In this document: one piece after another, positions 38,721 through 54,841 of the stretch
Layout of the letters: each line of letters starts with the position of its first letter
Numbering within the stretch: position 1 is the first letter of the stretch
Origin: Zhengitettix transpicula
Taxonomy: Eukaryota; Arthropoda; Insecta; Orthoptera; Tetrigidae
Reading direction: 5' to 3'
DNA: 64,000 nucleotides
Assembly: GCA_037074705.1 (NCBI GenBank)
Contig: CM073595.1
Span: 72,960,139-73,024,138, forward strand
Made by a program: the position numbers and the translations under genes
The notes under the pieces: model-generated
The model's database searches: none
Told to the model about the DNA's origin: nothing
Seen by the model: the letters and a program-made list of their open reading frames with translations, nothing else

Positions 38721-41700
38721 TACTTTAAATGAAGTTTTATAATTATTTTTTTTTCAAAATGACTAATATGAGTTAAGACTATGAAAATAGTGCTCCAGGA
38801 AATGAAGCAGAATATCATTTACCGGAAAGTACTCCTGAAGTCAGAAATATTTCCCAGTATTTGTAAGAGCATCCAATTTGCTAAATTTCTTGATGAGAAA
38901 TTTGTTCTAAAAAGCAGTTTATAGAATCCACGGAAATGGCTTTAGAGACCTTATTACGGCAGTTGCTAAAGTACCTTGCAATATGTTGAGATTACAGCAG
39001 GAAATACCATATTGAATTCTGAAGAAGGATGAAGAGACGAGCAGCAAAATTTATGACTGCGGAATTAAATGAGTTTTAGGTACAGAAAGGTTGAAGAAAA
39101 TGAGAGTATTTTAGTTTTAACAAGGTTGATAGTATATTTAGTTATGTAATTCAAATAAAGCAGAGCAAATTATTCAGTTCAATCTACGAAATAGAAACCT
39201 TATATGGTTTTCAACGCAGAAAATTATATTACAAAATTTTTGACATTCCGTTGGTCGACGAGACAAAATTAAATCACTGTACTACGGATATCTCGCTAAA
39301 AGGAAGTTTATAAAAAATTACCAACGATTCAGCATTTCTTTGTGGTCGGATCAAGTTGAAACATGCAGTAGTATCCCACCTCCCGTTCCGTCAATTTCAG
39401 TTCTTCCATAATATTAACTCTATCTCAGGGCTCAAAAAATCGGGATTTTTAGAACAAATTAAAAATGACAATTGAATTCCATTTTCCAGAAAAGTTAAAA
39501 ATAAAATACGGTGTTTGTTTACGTAATCAAAGCAGTCTAGTGCAATATTTTCCGGCGATTCATGCTTTTAGAAAATGACAAGCGGATTTCTCTATTTCTG
39601 TGTTCGTCCAGTAGTCCGTTTTCATGTTTGACCCATTCATTCACTGATACAACAAAGGGAAATAAACTTTCGCCCTTGTTTCTTTTCGATGTGTTAGTAT
39701 ACGTGTACGTAAAACAATGCTAACACATCATCAAGACCAAGTTAAAACAGGCTCAAAATCGTTTTCTCTCGCTTTTTATATCTCATTTCCCCACCTGGGA
39801 AAACGCCATCCCCTTTACCAACGCGGTCTAGACGGAACATATTTTTCCCCAGAAATTCCCCAAGTCTGGGTTTCCGCCGGTCGGCACAGCCTTTGATTAT
39901 TAAAGCAAACCATTATTTTGAATTGTCTGGAGGATATATGAATCTGGTTTTAAATCTACTTTGTACTTTCCGTCAGCAAAATTATTAAGAAGGTACTCAT
40001 ATTTTAAAACTCAAAGCAGAAGGTTAATTAATATATCGAAAGAGTTTAGACTTGCCAAGATATCATCAGACCAATAGCTTCTCAGTCCAAATTCCGACCA
40101 AAAGTAACTTATATTATTTTCCACACTCCTGTTTGTTTTTGTGCATCTGTAGAAATTAGTTCCTGTTATTGAAAGACTTTGCCTTCATTTCAACTGTCAC
40201 CGTGTAGTTTTGATCTTTTAAAGAATTTCCTTTTCATCCAAATTTTAACATTTCGAACTTGCAGAGGGGAAACATTAAATACGCAAAAAAAAGATTTGAT
40301 ATTCTTCCCGGCATTCCAATTTACATTTTTTTTTACTGTATTTGAACATTTTAATGAAAGAAAAACTTGTTTGTAACTCGCCTGTGTATTGTGGCAGAAG
40401 CAGAATCGGAGTGAAACCAAACACAAAAAATAAACTGCGAGTTTAATTTGCAAAACAAGCAAACTACGAGGAAGATATATCTCATGCGTGGTGCAAATGC
40501 CGGACGGAGAATTGGCTTTAGTCGACAGAGCTAGAAACAACAATATTCGTAATCCGACAAAGTGGTGCTGAGCCACCCGTACAGAATGTGTGGCAACTGC
40601 GTGCTGAACGTGCACGTTAGAACAATAGATGCAGTCGTATGAAGCAAATCCCTCGCTCCTTGATAGAGCGAGTTTTACGCTCCCTTGACTTGTCGAAAAA
40701 CAGCTACACACTGGTATATCCAAATTCAAATATAATAATATTTTTAAACATGTTACCCAGACTTCGCAAAATTATTCAACGTGATCGAATCCCAAACTTC
40801 CTAAGGTTGATACACCAATTTAGGACACAATTTGAACAGACTGAGTGCTAAAAGAAATGTTACCATTTTAGTCAGCCGATAAATGAATGAGCACGTTCCG
40901 CATGAGACCCATTCAAAATTGTATGCTTAGTTATTATTTTCTGAGAAAAATATTTGGATATTCCATGAGAAATTTGTGCATTTTATATAGTGTGTTTTTT
41001 ATATATATTGTGTATTTTATATAGTCTCTAAATCAGTGGAAAATTGAAATTCCGAGCAAATACGTATTTTAGAAAACACGCAACTAGTTTTATAGATACA
41101 CTTACGAGTCCACACTGAGACAGTCTTCCTTGTCGATATAAGAATTGGCTTGGGGAAACGCAGTAGCACGCTGAGGATGAGTTAAGCGATTTGACACAAG
41201 TGCCCATGGCCTGTTTTTGTGCACTTGGAGGATATAAATTTCAACCTGTGAGAACAAATACAGTAGTAATTGGAGAGTAATTGAACGTCATTGACGGTGG
41301 GCAGCTGGCGTCGGATGCAGCCGAGAGTCGCGAAGAGGAAATTATCTTTCAAGATTGGGATGGTGATTGTGGTTTGGAGAGTGAGTTTTTTTTAGGAAAT
41401 TATGAAACTGTCCTGCTGACGACTACCTGTAGGTCAGCTAGGTAACCGTTTTCCAGGAAATTCGAGAGATTGCGGCGACCGCCCGAGTCAGTGAAGTATT
41501 GACCTGCAAGTGGTAATGTACCGGAAAATAATTCTATCAAAGGTGGTTCATTAAATCCATGTCACAAATTCTTTGTGTTTTGGTTTTTTCTGTTTGTAAA
41601 ACAGCCATGGATATATATAAATTGATATCGAGAGCAGGAAGTTAATGTTGTGTGTTAATAAAATATAAATTTTTAATCATTGTAATTAATTTCTCCCTAT

Positions 41701-44384
41701 TCATCTAAAACACTACAGGGTCTATTTATATATGTCGATTCGAGCTTTTGTCTTCATTATCGGCTTGAGCGTTTTTTAAATTTTACAGTATAAAGTAAGC
41801 AGTAATTCTGATTTATTTTCTAGAACCTGATGCTATTAGAGTTTAATGTCTGTTCGCCTTAACTGACGCAGCTCTATTAACGCTAGCCTCGCAATATTAT
41901 CCCATTGTCACACAGAATGGGGCTGATTTCACAAGCAGAGGCACAATGTCACTGCAAATCCCTGCTCGGTCTGAATTATTTCTTCGATGAGTCAATAAGG
42001 CACAAACCTTCACGGTTAACGCTTTCACAAACCCGTGATATTCAACTGCAAGAAATAAATTAGTGGGGCGCGTTCCCGGCACTGTACTTATTTCTACCCA
42101 TTAGTGTTTTGTTCTACAATCCATTTTAATCCCTGCGTGTTGCCTCCTAGTGTGTGAAAATGTACCGTTAATTTCCATTAGTAGTTAATGCAATACAGTA
42201 AACGTAGCGTTATCATGGAATGGAATGTATTGTGCATTATTTTTTGCCTCACTTCATATCGAAATATCTGCCACTTTTGTAGTGTAATTAAATTGAATTT
42301 CAGTGTTTATAACAAAAAAAAATTGCATATTTTTCCCACGTGGAAATGTAGTTGAATTAACTTAACGAATTGTGACGTTGTTAACCTTTTAACGAAACAA
42401 ACATACTAGAGTAATATTGAAACAGATAAAGTGTTACACAAAATTACAATTAAGTTCTTAACAGTGGCATTATGAATTTCTGAATCATGTACAATATTAT
42501 GTATTAATTAAATTATAAAAAAGGTATAGAATTACCTGGAACATTTGTCAATCATTTTTTATAAATATTTTGTGTGTATTTGTATCTGAAATAGGAAAAA
42601 TTACTATATCCCTATATAGAGCTGATTTAATAAAAACACGAGTTTATGGTATAAAATGTAAGAAATATACATTCCAGTCATCGTGGTCTAATTGTTCATG
42701 TCGTAGTGCCAAAAATTGAGGACAAAATATAGAGAACAATTTTTGCACTGAAATTTTCAAGTTATCAAATTTAAATAGCAATTATTAACATCTAGTTAAA
42801 GGTTACAAATGATGAAAATGCATTTTAATTTATATAATATTTATTGAATTTATTAAAACAGAAAAATGTATTTTACATACAATTTATACACGACTATTTA
42901 TTTAAAATGAGACTCTTAATTTTATCTCAGGGCGTTTTATCGGTCCTCAGAAAAGTATAGAATTTAAAATGAAATATTTTCAAGAATTATTTTGAATCAA
43001 ATTTACCATTTAACAATATCCACAGAATACAAACACAAAATGAAATGAATTTGACGGTCCAACAAACACTAAATATTTAAACTGTATTTTAATTTTACCA
43101 AATTATAATAATATATTTAAATACCAATTTTGATCCAGATCCTCCGTTGAATTTACTCCAACCACAAATTTCAAACAAACTAAGACCTTTAATTTCGAAT
43201 ACTGGCCATATTATTGTAAAGACACCTTCACAACACACCGAGATCAATTCTTTTAGAAATACAGACAAAAGAATTATGTTCGTTGCCTCAAGTCAACTTG
43301 CAATTATTATCGCGAAAGTAATTTTTCCAGGGAAATCGGTCAGTATAATAGTGATCATAGTAGGTAGTCCGGTTTCTCACACGTCAGCCTATCATCATTT
43401 GACTTATTACGCCGTTGATAAGACAAAATCAATATAATAAACAAATAAAATTATGAAATTACCGTTGTCACGGTACACAGCACGACTTTTCAAACATTCT
43501 CTCAACTACATGGACACAATCTTACGCAACAAACTTTATTATCTAACAATTCTGAAAAATATTATTACAAACATTGGTGTATATTACAATATATATAATG
43601 AAAGGGGAAAAAATCAGTTAATTAAAACGTTTTTATCACCATGTTTCACCTTGAGTCTTCATTTCTGAGAATAAAACGAATAATTTTGTTAAGAAAGAAT
43701 CAATTTTATATCGATTAGTATTTAATCGCATGCAACGTATTTCAGACCATAAGACATTGCCATTAGAGGCCTGACTGTTCCCCACATGACTATTAGGATG
43801 CCTTGTATACGGTTATGGACACAGGTGATCAGTTGATTTGTGACTCACGTGGGGCTTGCAGTGATGATCTGCGAGACGTGTTGCGAGCATAACTCGTCTC
43901 GAAGCCACGTTAAAGCTATTAAAGCTCCATTACCGCCCACCGTTAGCATAGTCGCAATTCGTTCCCATATATCTATACTACGGACATTCCAATACCTGAT
44001 AAAAAATAAGACACCATCACTACAAAACAATCAGTAGTTTTCATTTATGAATAAGTATATCGACTTAGTTTGGAGGTAACCAATATTACATCTCCGTGAC
44101 ACCGTAACGGTAAGGATCCAATTTTCGTATTTTCTACACGGTCATTCTATTTTAGGTTTCCCTATTAGTTGCAAAAATCCTAGTTCAATAGAAACTCACA
44201 ATTGAACAAAACTTAAAAATGGCATAATTACTCTATTATGTAAACAAGACAAAAACTTGAAATGGGCTAAATTACTAATAATCTAGGTATGGCATTGTAA
44301 TAATTTAAGTATAAATTCTAATGAATAAATTAAAGTTTAACAACTATCATGATTGGTAATATTAGCAACTTTCCATTTTAAGCA
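38721..44384. other. Long non-coding stretch, nothing recognised
   Basis: It contains the longest open frame of the window (40190-40729, minus, 179 codons). The translation is cysteine- and serine-rich with no domain, no coherent signal peptide and no motif known to me. A frame of this length is about what one expects once by chance in 64 kb, so it is not called. The patches 41130-41520 and 41870-42080 are nearer balanced composition. The region 42750-43140 is very AT-rich. Confidence 0.5.
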
Positions 44385-44819
44385 TCTTCTAATACATAAA
44401 ATAGGCTGTTTGTTTGAATATTTGTGTATATGTTCCGCATACAAATCTAAATCCTGGAGAAAATCTGACCAAATTTCTCACACGTGTTCCTTGTGAACCG
44501 GAAACGAATACAGTGGGGTTAAGACACGACTACCACCACTAGTAGTGGGGGTGGAAATTTTCTAACATGCTCAAACGGCCGATATTTGCGACGAATAAAT
44601 ACTTATCGTCGTCATTGAAATTGATAGCGTTCCTCCCGATGTTGTTGCTGTATAATTTCAACCCCTTTTGGCATGGGAAAGGATAACACTTAGGAATAGG
44701 GGTGGAGGGGCGTTACATAAAAATAAAGCAAACACAACCGACATGGGAGTCGAATTCCGGGTTATGGATGTCTCTGAGTTTAATTATAACAACCTGGGCA
44801 TCGCCGGGCACCCAGCTAG
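44385..44819 (+). mobile_element. Non-autonomous Helitron copy 4, complete
   Basis: This is the reference copy of the family in the window (435 bp). It starts TCTTCTAATACATAAAATAG after an A at 44384 and carries ATATGTTCCGCATACAAATC, CACACGTGTTCC, a G-rich centre and TTATGGATGTC. It ends with a hairpin CCTGG-GCATCG-CCGGG (one G-T pair), then CACCCAGCTAG, and is followed by T at 44820. TC at the 5' end, a GC hairpin about ten bases before a CTAG end, insertion between A and T, and no target duplication are the defining marks of Helitrons. It has no Rep or helicase coding sequence, so it would need an autonomous partner. Confidence 0.88.
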
Positions 44820-46782
44820 TTGCTGAATAAAGTAGCCACCTCAAACAGCAGACTAGTTGTTTTTCATTTCCTTCGTTAAGACGCACTGTAACATGGCGCT
44901 ATAATTTTGTTCTTTTGCAAGACGATTACCAAACTGAACTTCTGTTTCATTTAATTCGGAGAGATGCTTTTTATAATTACAGAGCGACTGAAAATTTATA
45001 GCACTGGCTGTTATCTCTCGCGAGGGATGTTGTGACCTTGAATCCACCAATCGGAAAGCTTAAAATGAAGGACGGGACAAGCAGCATTGCCGAACAGTCG
45101 CTTTGTATTTTACTGTTTCAAGTGAGCTGTATACGAAGTCCAGTGCACGCCAAATTTTTAATCACACTACAGTGTACAAAACACATTTGAGCGACGTAAT
45201 TCAAGCGGCTCTAAATAGGATATCCGTTCGATATAACTTCCCAATTTTATTTTCAGTAGAGAAGTTGAGGTGCTGGTGGTCACAAAGCGATGGTGAAGGT
45301 CCGAGGAGGGCCAGAGATAGTAGCCGATGGAGATGAGTAAAACGAGTCATTAATTTAGCCTATAATTCCCATAACTAAATTGGTTATTAAATTAAATATT
45401 AAGGCAGGTCTTGTTACACATTGAATAAATTATACATGTCACTTTGTAACTTACATTGTATTTTAAAAAATAATGACCATACAATACATTTTTTTATTAC
45501 ACTAAGAAAGTTTTATCTATTATATATTATATATAGTAATCGTAGGATTTACGCGTGCTTCTGTGCTCTTTTCATATCCCACTAAAACACTTGGTTACCC
45601 AACACTTCGAACTTGGCAGTTCTAAATCAGGATGTTGTCAGGCTGTCAAAGGATAATCCTTTAAGTCAGTCTAGACGTGCAACATCTAGTCGTGAAACCG
45701 TAGCTGAATAACGGTTTACGTGCTTCAAGACCGCAATTTACAAGCTGCAGTTTAGAGGATCTGTGGTACTCGGAACAACACACAAATAACATTTAAAAAC
45801 CATTAACATAAATTTATATGGAAGAAGAAGATAAATTATTTTACGTTACATTTTCTAATTCTAACAATTTATCTCCTGAAGGTCATTTTGTATATATCAT
45901 GTAACATAAATTTAGGTATTTTGTTTATAACTATCGTACATAGTGCGTTGTGCATAACCAGGACGGTTTCATCTCATCGTTTATTGGATGTTTACACTCC
46001 TCTATACTGTGGTTAATCGTTAATCATTGAAAATACTTTATAATGAGTGGGTGAGCTTCACACAGGATGAGTTATTTCTTTCTCATTACTTTCCGTCATG
46101 TTCAAAATCATGCATTAAATCACGCTTTCTTCCGGGAGGGGGGGCAAAAAATTTGTTTTCTGTCAGCATTTTCCGCACCCTCACGATCGTGATAAGGGAA
46201 ATGCGTGGAGGCCCCGTCGTCATTTGTGGGAGAACGAATCGGACTCGGGCGACGTAAATCTGGACTAAGTGAGTCAATGGGCACAATTGGAAAGTAGGGT
46301 GGTGTGTGCAGATACCGAAGTCCTGATATTCCAGCAAACAAACGATGCGAATCCTGGTGACGTCACCAGATCTGAGAACGGAGTAACCAAGGTCATTGAC
46401 GCATCAACTGGTCGCAGATCACCCAAACAATTTACTATTAGAAAAAAAAAACATTACTCAGTAAAATCAGTGGAAATTAGTCTCGATACACCTGTCATAA
46501 AGACAATTATTTTAACGAAATTCACAGGATAACATTCCAGACTTTTCGTCGAAGTGCTACAAAGCTCAAGGAACATGGTAGCCACTCAAATGAATATTAG
46601 TGATGCCTTCCCCAACAAGTGTCATCACTTTGAAACCAAATTTTATAACCATCTCTGGATCAAAGCTTGAATGTTAAATTCGACAATTTTATACTGTCGA
46701 TTACCATTAAAGGTGTACGACGTAAGTCTGAAACTGGAGTCAACTCAGGACTGTGGATTACGTGCTAGTAGTAGGTCATCGT
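44820..46782. other. Non-coding stretch of mixed composition
   Basis: Nothing was recognised. The patch 46090-46420 is less AT-rich and open for about 80 codons on both strands without motifs. Confidence 0.5.
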
Positions 46783-46830
46783 AAAGTGGATCACCCTCAT
46801 GTAGCCTGTTGCCCTAAAAAAAAAAAAAAA
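46783..46830 (+). repeat. Upstream copy of a retroelement 3' end plus poly-A
   Basis: A 29-bp sequence beginning AAAGTGGATCACCCTC and ending TAGCCTGTTG (46783-46811), then CCCT and fifteen A (46816-46830), repeats the end of the unit at 47338-47383. It lies immediately upstream of that unit. It can be read as a severely 5'-truncated copy in tandem or as the end of a partly deleted first monomer. Confidence 0.75.
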
Positions 46831-47383
46831 GAAGAAAAAATTTCCCTAAGAACCTGCGAGGGATGTTCTCTCGCAGGCAGAACCTTTTAGGAGAGATACG
46901 AAGGGGCTACCTTTGGGTATGCCTTTTCCTCTCCGTCTTTGAACTAAGGTTCCCACAAGCCGAGGCTCCACGGTCCGTTCTGAGAGGTGTATGTTCCGGG
47001 GTCACAGACCTTGGGCATACGGTAAGAGTTGTCCTCTATTCCCATTGGAATAGTCGGCCAGCTGCCTCCTAAACTGGTCGAGGCACGAAGAAGTGAATGC
47101 TGCGTCCCCACAGCAAACTCCTCTCCCGCTATCGGAAGGGCGTGGGACAAGTACCCAATGCCCGACCTACCTGATGCAGGTTTTTCTCGGGTTTTCCCTG
47201 AATTTTTCTTTAGGCGAATGCCGGGTAGGATCCTTAAACCATAGCCCGGGGGCCCTAGTAACCCGTGGCTACCTTCCTCTACCCTTCCGCATCCTCCCTT
47301 TCAAATCCCTTCCTATGCTATTAAAGGGGAGTTGCCCAAAGTGGATCACCCTCATGTAGCCTGTTGAACTAAAAAAAAAAAAA
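46831..47383 (+). mobile_element. GC-rich retroposed unit with 3' poly-A, family unknown
   Basis: The unit is GC-richer than all surrounding DNA and ends in the shared 29-bp 3' sequence (47338-47366) followed by thirteen A (47371-47383). A hairpin CCTGCGAG/CTCGCAGG lies near its 5' end (46853-46877). Inside, GGCGAATGCCGGGTAGGATC (47212-47231) resembles sequences found repeatedly in insect genomes, but I cannot name the family. Frames on both strands (46863-47072, 47029-47359, 46944-47150) overlap and lack protein motifs, so it is probably a SINE, a LINE 3' fragment or a retrocopy of a non-coding RNA. A target duplication outside the poly-A was not found. Confidence 0.6.
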
Positions 47384-47411
47384 TTCCTTTTGAGTGAAAA
47401 GGAATTTTTTT
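47377..47411. repeat. Perfect 15-bp inverted repeat with 5-nt loop
   Basis: Arms AAAAAAATTCCTTTT (47377-47391) and its complement (47397-47411) flank GAGTG. The left arm overlaps the poly-A tail of the unit ending at 47383. It would form a stable hairpin in either strand. Confidence 0.9.
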
Positions 47412-48803
47412 CCGATTTAATACTGTCAATTTTCTAAATGCAACCGTTCTGATTACGTGGTAGAGAGTCGAATCCCACTCTGCTTCCTTATATTACTCCG
47501 CCGTCTTAAAGATATTATCTCGCTTTTGTCTTCAACTCATCGCATTTCTCCAGTGCACTGGAACCTCTTCAAACAACGCCTGCTCATTTTTTAATTATGG
47601 TTTTATAAGACTGAATTAGCTGAGTTCCAGTCCGACAAACGCGGATGAAAATATTTGAACGTACATTACTGATAGGATAGGACTTTGCTCTATAATTTTC
47701 TAATACAAGTGTTTTTTTATTTTATATTATTTATTACTTCTTGGCTCTCTCAATACGATTATATCCTCGTCTAGTCATGACAAAAAAATTGATTACATAA
47801 CATGACCAATAAAAAAAATACATAGACACTCCCGAAGTTAAGTGTTCAACATTTTGAAACGGTAAACAGTATGGCGGATGGCAGTTTGATGTTGCTTGAA
47901 ACCTTGCTATCTCTCTATATAACAACGATATAAAGTTTTATCGCAATCTGTCCGAGCATTCTTCGTGAAAAGAGAACCAAACTCAGTGTGAGAGACAGTG
48001 GAGAATTGAGAATTATTTATGTATAGAAAAATAATAAAATCACTGGAGTTAAAAGCAGTGTAAATATTTATTTTTTTGCGATAATTGGTAAGGGCCTGCA
48101 AATAATTACTAAAGATTGTAATGGTGTTACGATTGTTTCCAGTAAGATTTCAGCTGGGGCGAAAAGACACACATGATATTTAAATTGCTAAGGAATTGCG
48201 CCATTTTTTAAATATGGTATTGAAATAGTTCACCACATTATATTGACAACAGATTTACTTGCACTGCAGCTAACTCTTTATTTCATAGTGGTTTCACCAT
48301 GAGACAATTTTCTTTTTCCACATTTCGTTCAATTGTGGTTTATAATCAGGAACACATATTTATACTATTCGGAAATTCTTAAGGAACACAGTGATTTTTT
48401 TTCTTTTCGATGTGAGCTGTCAAACTGGCAATTTTGTTATTTATAACATCTGATAGAAGGTTCTTGCTTGTTAATGTTATGATCTGTGTTGTGTCCTCCA
48501 AGTTATGTGTATTACAACTAATGTTTTCAATTTACACGTTAAGATTTTTTAATATTTTCTTTATAAGGTATTGAATATTTTATGTATAATATATTCTTTT
48601 CCTCAAATTATTAACCTAAAAAACATTGGAAATATATGTGGTTCATGTAACCACTATAAAAAGATTTTCTTTCTTATGTTTTTCCCCCCGTTTGTTTATT
48701 TCGAATAGTCTTTTTTTAAAAAAAAATTATTTAAAGAGAGAATGAATATAACAGATAAAACGTAATGTCGCTTAAATAATATATGAGATGAATTTGATGA
48801 ATC
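47412..48803. other. AT-rich non-coding stretch with a possible retroelement tail
   Basis: At 47930-47968 the sequence ATAAAGTTTTATCGCAATCT then GTCCGAGC resembles the tail at 34638-34665. Nothing else was recognised. TTTCATAGTGGTTTCA at about 48281-48296 recurs at 49332-49347, on the other side of the piggyBac relic. Confidence 0.45.
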
Positions 48804-49400
48804 ATGGATTATTTTGACGTAAGTGAATTTGATGATGAAGATAAGAGTGTTTGTGATGATGATAATGGGAATAAATGCACCTTTAGAACTTCAACACCTG
48901 TGGGACCGTTTGAAACAGAACGTTTAAGTTTAGAATTAAAAGAAACATGGCAGAAATGTTTCATTTCCTTACACCATCTTGTGCTACCCCGGTAAAACTT
49001 ATTGAGTCAGACCAGAAATCATCAAGTATTCAATATGTGCAACCCATTGATTGTCCAGTACGCAGTTTAGAACCTACCAGGACACCAAAAGAGCAAAGAA
49101 TAATCAGTGAAGAACAAAGTCTGGAAATGGAATTGGATGATGAACACATGGATGGAATTTGGGAGCGCAAATAAAAAAGTATGCGAAGAAACAAGGTCTT
49201 GTTTGAAGGAGGACGTAAAGTCTCCGACAAATGATTTTAAAAGTTTCTTTCCTGATAAGTTCCTTGAACACTTTGTGTATGAGACATATTTAATGGCTAC
49301 TCAGAAAGGAGAGGGAAACAAAATCCAAGTTTCATAGTGGTTTCATCAAGATACCACACCAATTTTTGGCATAATAGCTACTATATATATATTTACCATT
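48804..49400 (+). pseudogene. piggyBac-like transposase N-terminal relic, frameshifted
   Basis: Three frames together read as one N-terminus. First comes an acidic start (MDYFDVSEFDDEDKSVCDDD, 48804-48990). Next is a segment with TPSCATPVKLIES and DDEHMDGIWERK (about 48950-49174). The third contains SPTNDFKSFFPDKFLEHFVY followed by ETYLMATQKGEGNK (to 49337). The last part matches the start of the piggyBac transposase domain, where SP--YF--FF-DE-LE-IV-ETNLYA-QK is typical. After a stop at 49335-49337 the frame continues FGIIAT, like the FLGI helix that follows. At least two frameshifts and one stop break it, and the DDD catalytic core is absent. Domesticated piggyBac genes also have acidic N-termini, but the disruptions argue against a host gene. 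Confidence 0.65.
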
Positions 49401-49639
49401 AATTTGAGGCTAAAATAATTCAATTATAAGGAAGAAATTCGCGGTGTTCCGTTATTTCATAATTCATGAACTAAGGGTTAGGAATTAATAAACTACATCG
49501 CAATGTATTTTAAAATATTTTGTACTAAACAATACGACGTCGATGAAAGAAGGTATTAAGAATAATGATGAAAGGTTGGTTTAGTAGAACACTTGAATAA
49601 ATAAAACTAGATAAAGATGTAATTTGGATCGAAGTCTTG
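49401..49639. other. AT-rich gap, nothing recognised
   Basis: The rest of the piggyBac catalytic domain was looked for here and not found. Confidence 0.5.
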
Positions 49640-50420
49640 AACCCCACTCCGCGTCGTTTGTCTTTGATCTACCGTGTCTCTCTACTGGATAATACGAGGC
49701 TTCACTTCATAAAGACTACGAAACGGCTGAAACAGCCTCGGAACAAAGCTGCGGATGGTACGAGTGTTAAGAGCAACGAAGGAAGACTATCTTGGAGAGG
49801 TTTAATAAGAGCTGAGTGCTCTGCGGGCGATTGGGCGCTAAATAACGTTTTTACGTGTATTTTTTTTTTGAGAGCCCGAGAAGGGAACGGACCTGCGTGT
49901 CGGCGAATTTCCATGTAGACGAGTTTTCCTCTCCTGTGTTTATGATCCCTCTAGCGGAAATACGCTGGCTAATCTTACAGACACTACCTCACAAAGACAG
50001 CGTCAGCGCACAATGTTCGACATTTTATAAAGTCGCAACGCTGACAGAATTCTCTTCCCCAGGGTTCAGCGCCCGGGAAGTTGACTTGTTTGTTCGCCTC
50101 CATTGTGTCGAAACGGGTAAGAAATATGGTTGCCAACAGAAATTATCCCACGGTGTTTATACCACTTCCCTTCCTGACAGCGCCGAACTGACAATGCTTC
50201 CCGATAAACGCGCAGGGCATTATGAGGTCGGTGCCCCGTCCGCGTCGCGTCGCCGGGGTGGCTTTATGGGCCGCAACTAAAGGGACAATAACAGGGCAAA
50301 AACTAGCCGCATAGCCAATCGCGTATTCCTCGGGCATCCATCACGCAGACCGTTCCATGGAGATCAACATTGAAAGGCGGCCTTTCGTTCCGCGTTTCTC
50401 TTCGCATTTTCTGTCAACAA
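49640..50420. other. GC-richer block, possible conserved or regulatory DNA
   Basis: This is a broad rise in G+C with many CpG and frames open on both strands (49637-49918, 49855-50280 plus; 49702-49914, 50143-50337 minus). No translation shows a domain. The transition to AT-rich DNA at about 50420 is sharp. It could be a conserved non-coding element, an untranslated exon or an old GC-rich repeat. Confidence 0.3.
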
Positions 50421-53967
<3,547 letters not shown>

Positions 53968-54417
53968 ATTTTACAGAATGACAATGGGAAATATATCTGA
54001 CAGCTCTCGTAAATAAACAATAATAAGAGAAACCACTTTGTAACTGTTAAATATGGTCATTATTCTGCATATATACATATTTATATTTTATTTAAATCTT
54101 TATTTATTAGCATCGAATCATGGAAAATTGTATTATTTTTAATAACTAAATTGAAACTAACAATTTATTTGGTTAATTGTATAGTTGTACAAGTGTGTTA
54201 TTGGTTTAAAGTGTTTAATATCTGGATATTAAGGTTAAGTTGAATATGTTATATATATTATCTAAAACTGAAATTAAATAAGTGTTGTTTCCATCGGACG
54301 ATTCTTAAATTAACAGAAACACATTGAAAAAAAAATATTTATTTTAGGAAAGTATCAAGGATGTTATCTGTTATGCTACATGTGAACTTATTCTCCAAAT
54401 GCAGCTTAATGTACATA

Positions 54418-54572
54418 TAATAAATAAAAATGGAAGTACATTTTCAAATTAAACGCGGAGAGCAATTTCAAACGTGGTTCACAAGTCACTTACGAACTAG
54501 AAACAAACACTGTGGTTTTTAGACACCCCTAGGGGTGGAAGCGGATATTGTTCGAGAACGGCCGATATTAGT
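54418..54572 (+). mobile_element. Helitron fragment (copy 5, decayed 5' part)
   Basis: It carries GAACTAGAAACAAACACTGT, ACCCCTAGGGGTGG and AACGGCCGATATTAG in family order, preceded by TAATAAATAAAAATGG where the family has TAATAAATAAAATAG. The 3' half and terminus are missing and the 5' part is heavily diverged. Confidence 0.65.
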
Positions 54573-54841
54573 TTGTAGCAGTCTTTTCTTTCATAACACA
54601 AATATTTTAATTCTTATTTTGCCTCTTGTCATCTGTACCGTTCTTTTCATTTTTTTTACGTAATGAAACACGTTAATTTTAGAAAACGTGCAACAGTGAA
54701 CGCACATGAAGATAAGAGTTGGCCGTACAATAATGCAGAAAGTACTTATTTTGTTGCTTCCACAGAATTTCTAATAGCACAAATGACCAATATTGTGTAT
54801 TTATATTATTTTAAATGAAAATATAATACTTCTGTTTAGAA

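Noticed and set aside
40190..40729. Longest open frame of the window, 179 codons on the minus strand
   Set aside because: There is no domain, no coherent signal or membrane pattern and no similarity known to me. One frame of this size is expected by chance in 64 kb of AT-rich DNA, six frames considered.
46783..47366. The 29-bp repeat as a target-site duplication around the GC-rich unit
   Set aside because: The poly-A tails follow both copies instead of preceding the second one, which is the wrong order for a target duplication.
47455..47490. GTGGTAGAGAGTCGAATCCC resembling tRNA D-arm and T-arm pieces
   Set aside because: The two pieces are too close together and do not fold as a tRNA.
49855..50280. 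141-codon plus-strand frame in a GC-rich block
   Set aside because: No domain is seen, and frames are open in several registers on both strands, as expected from composition.
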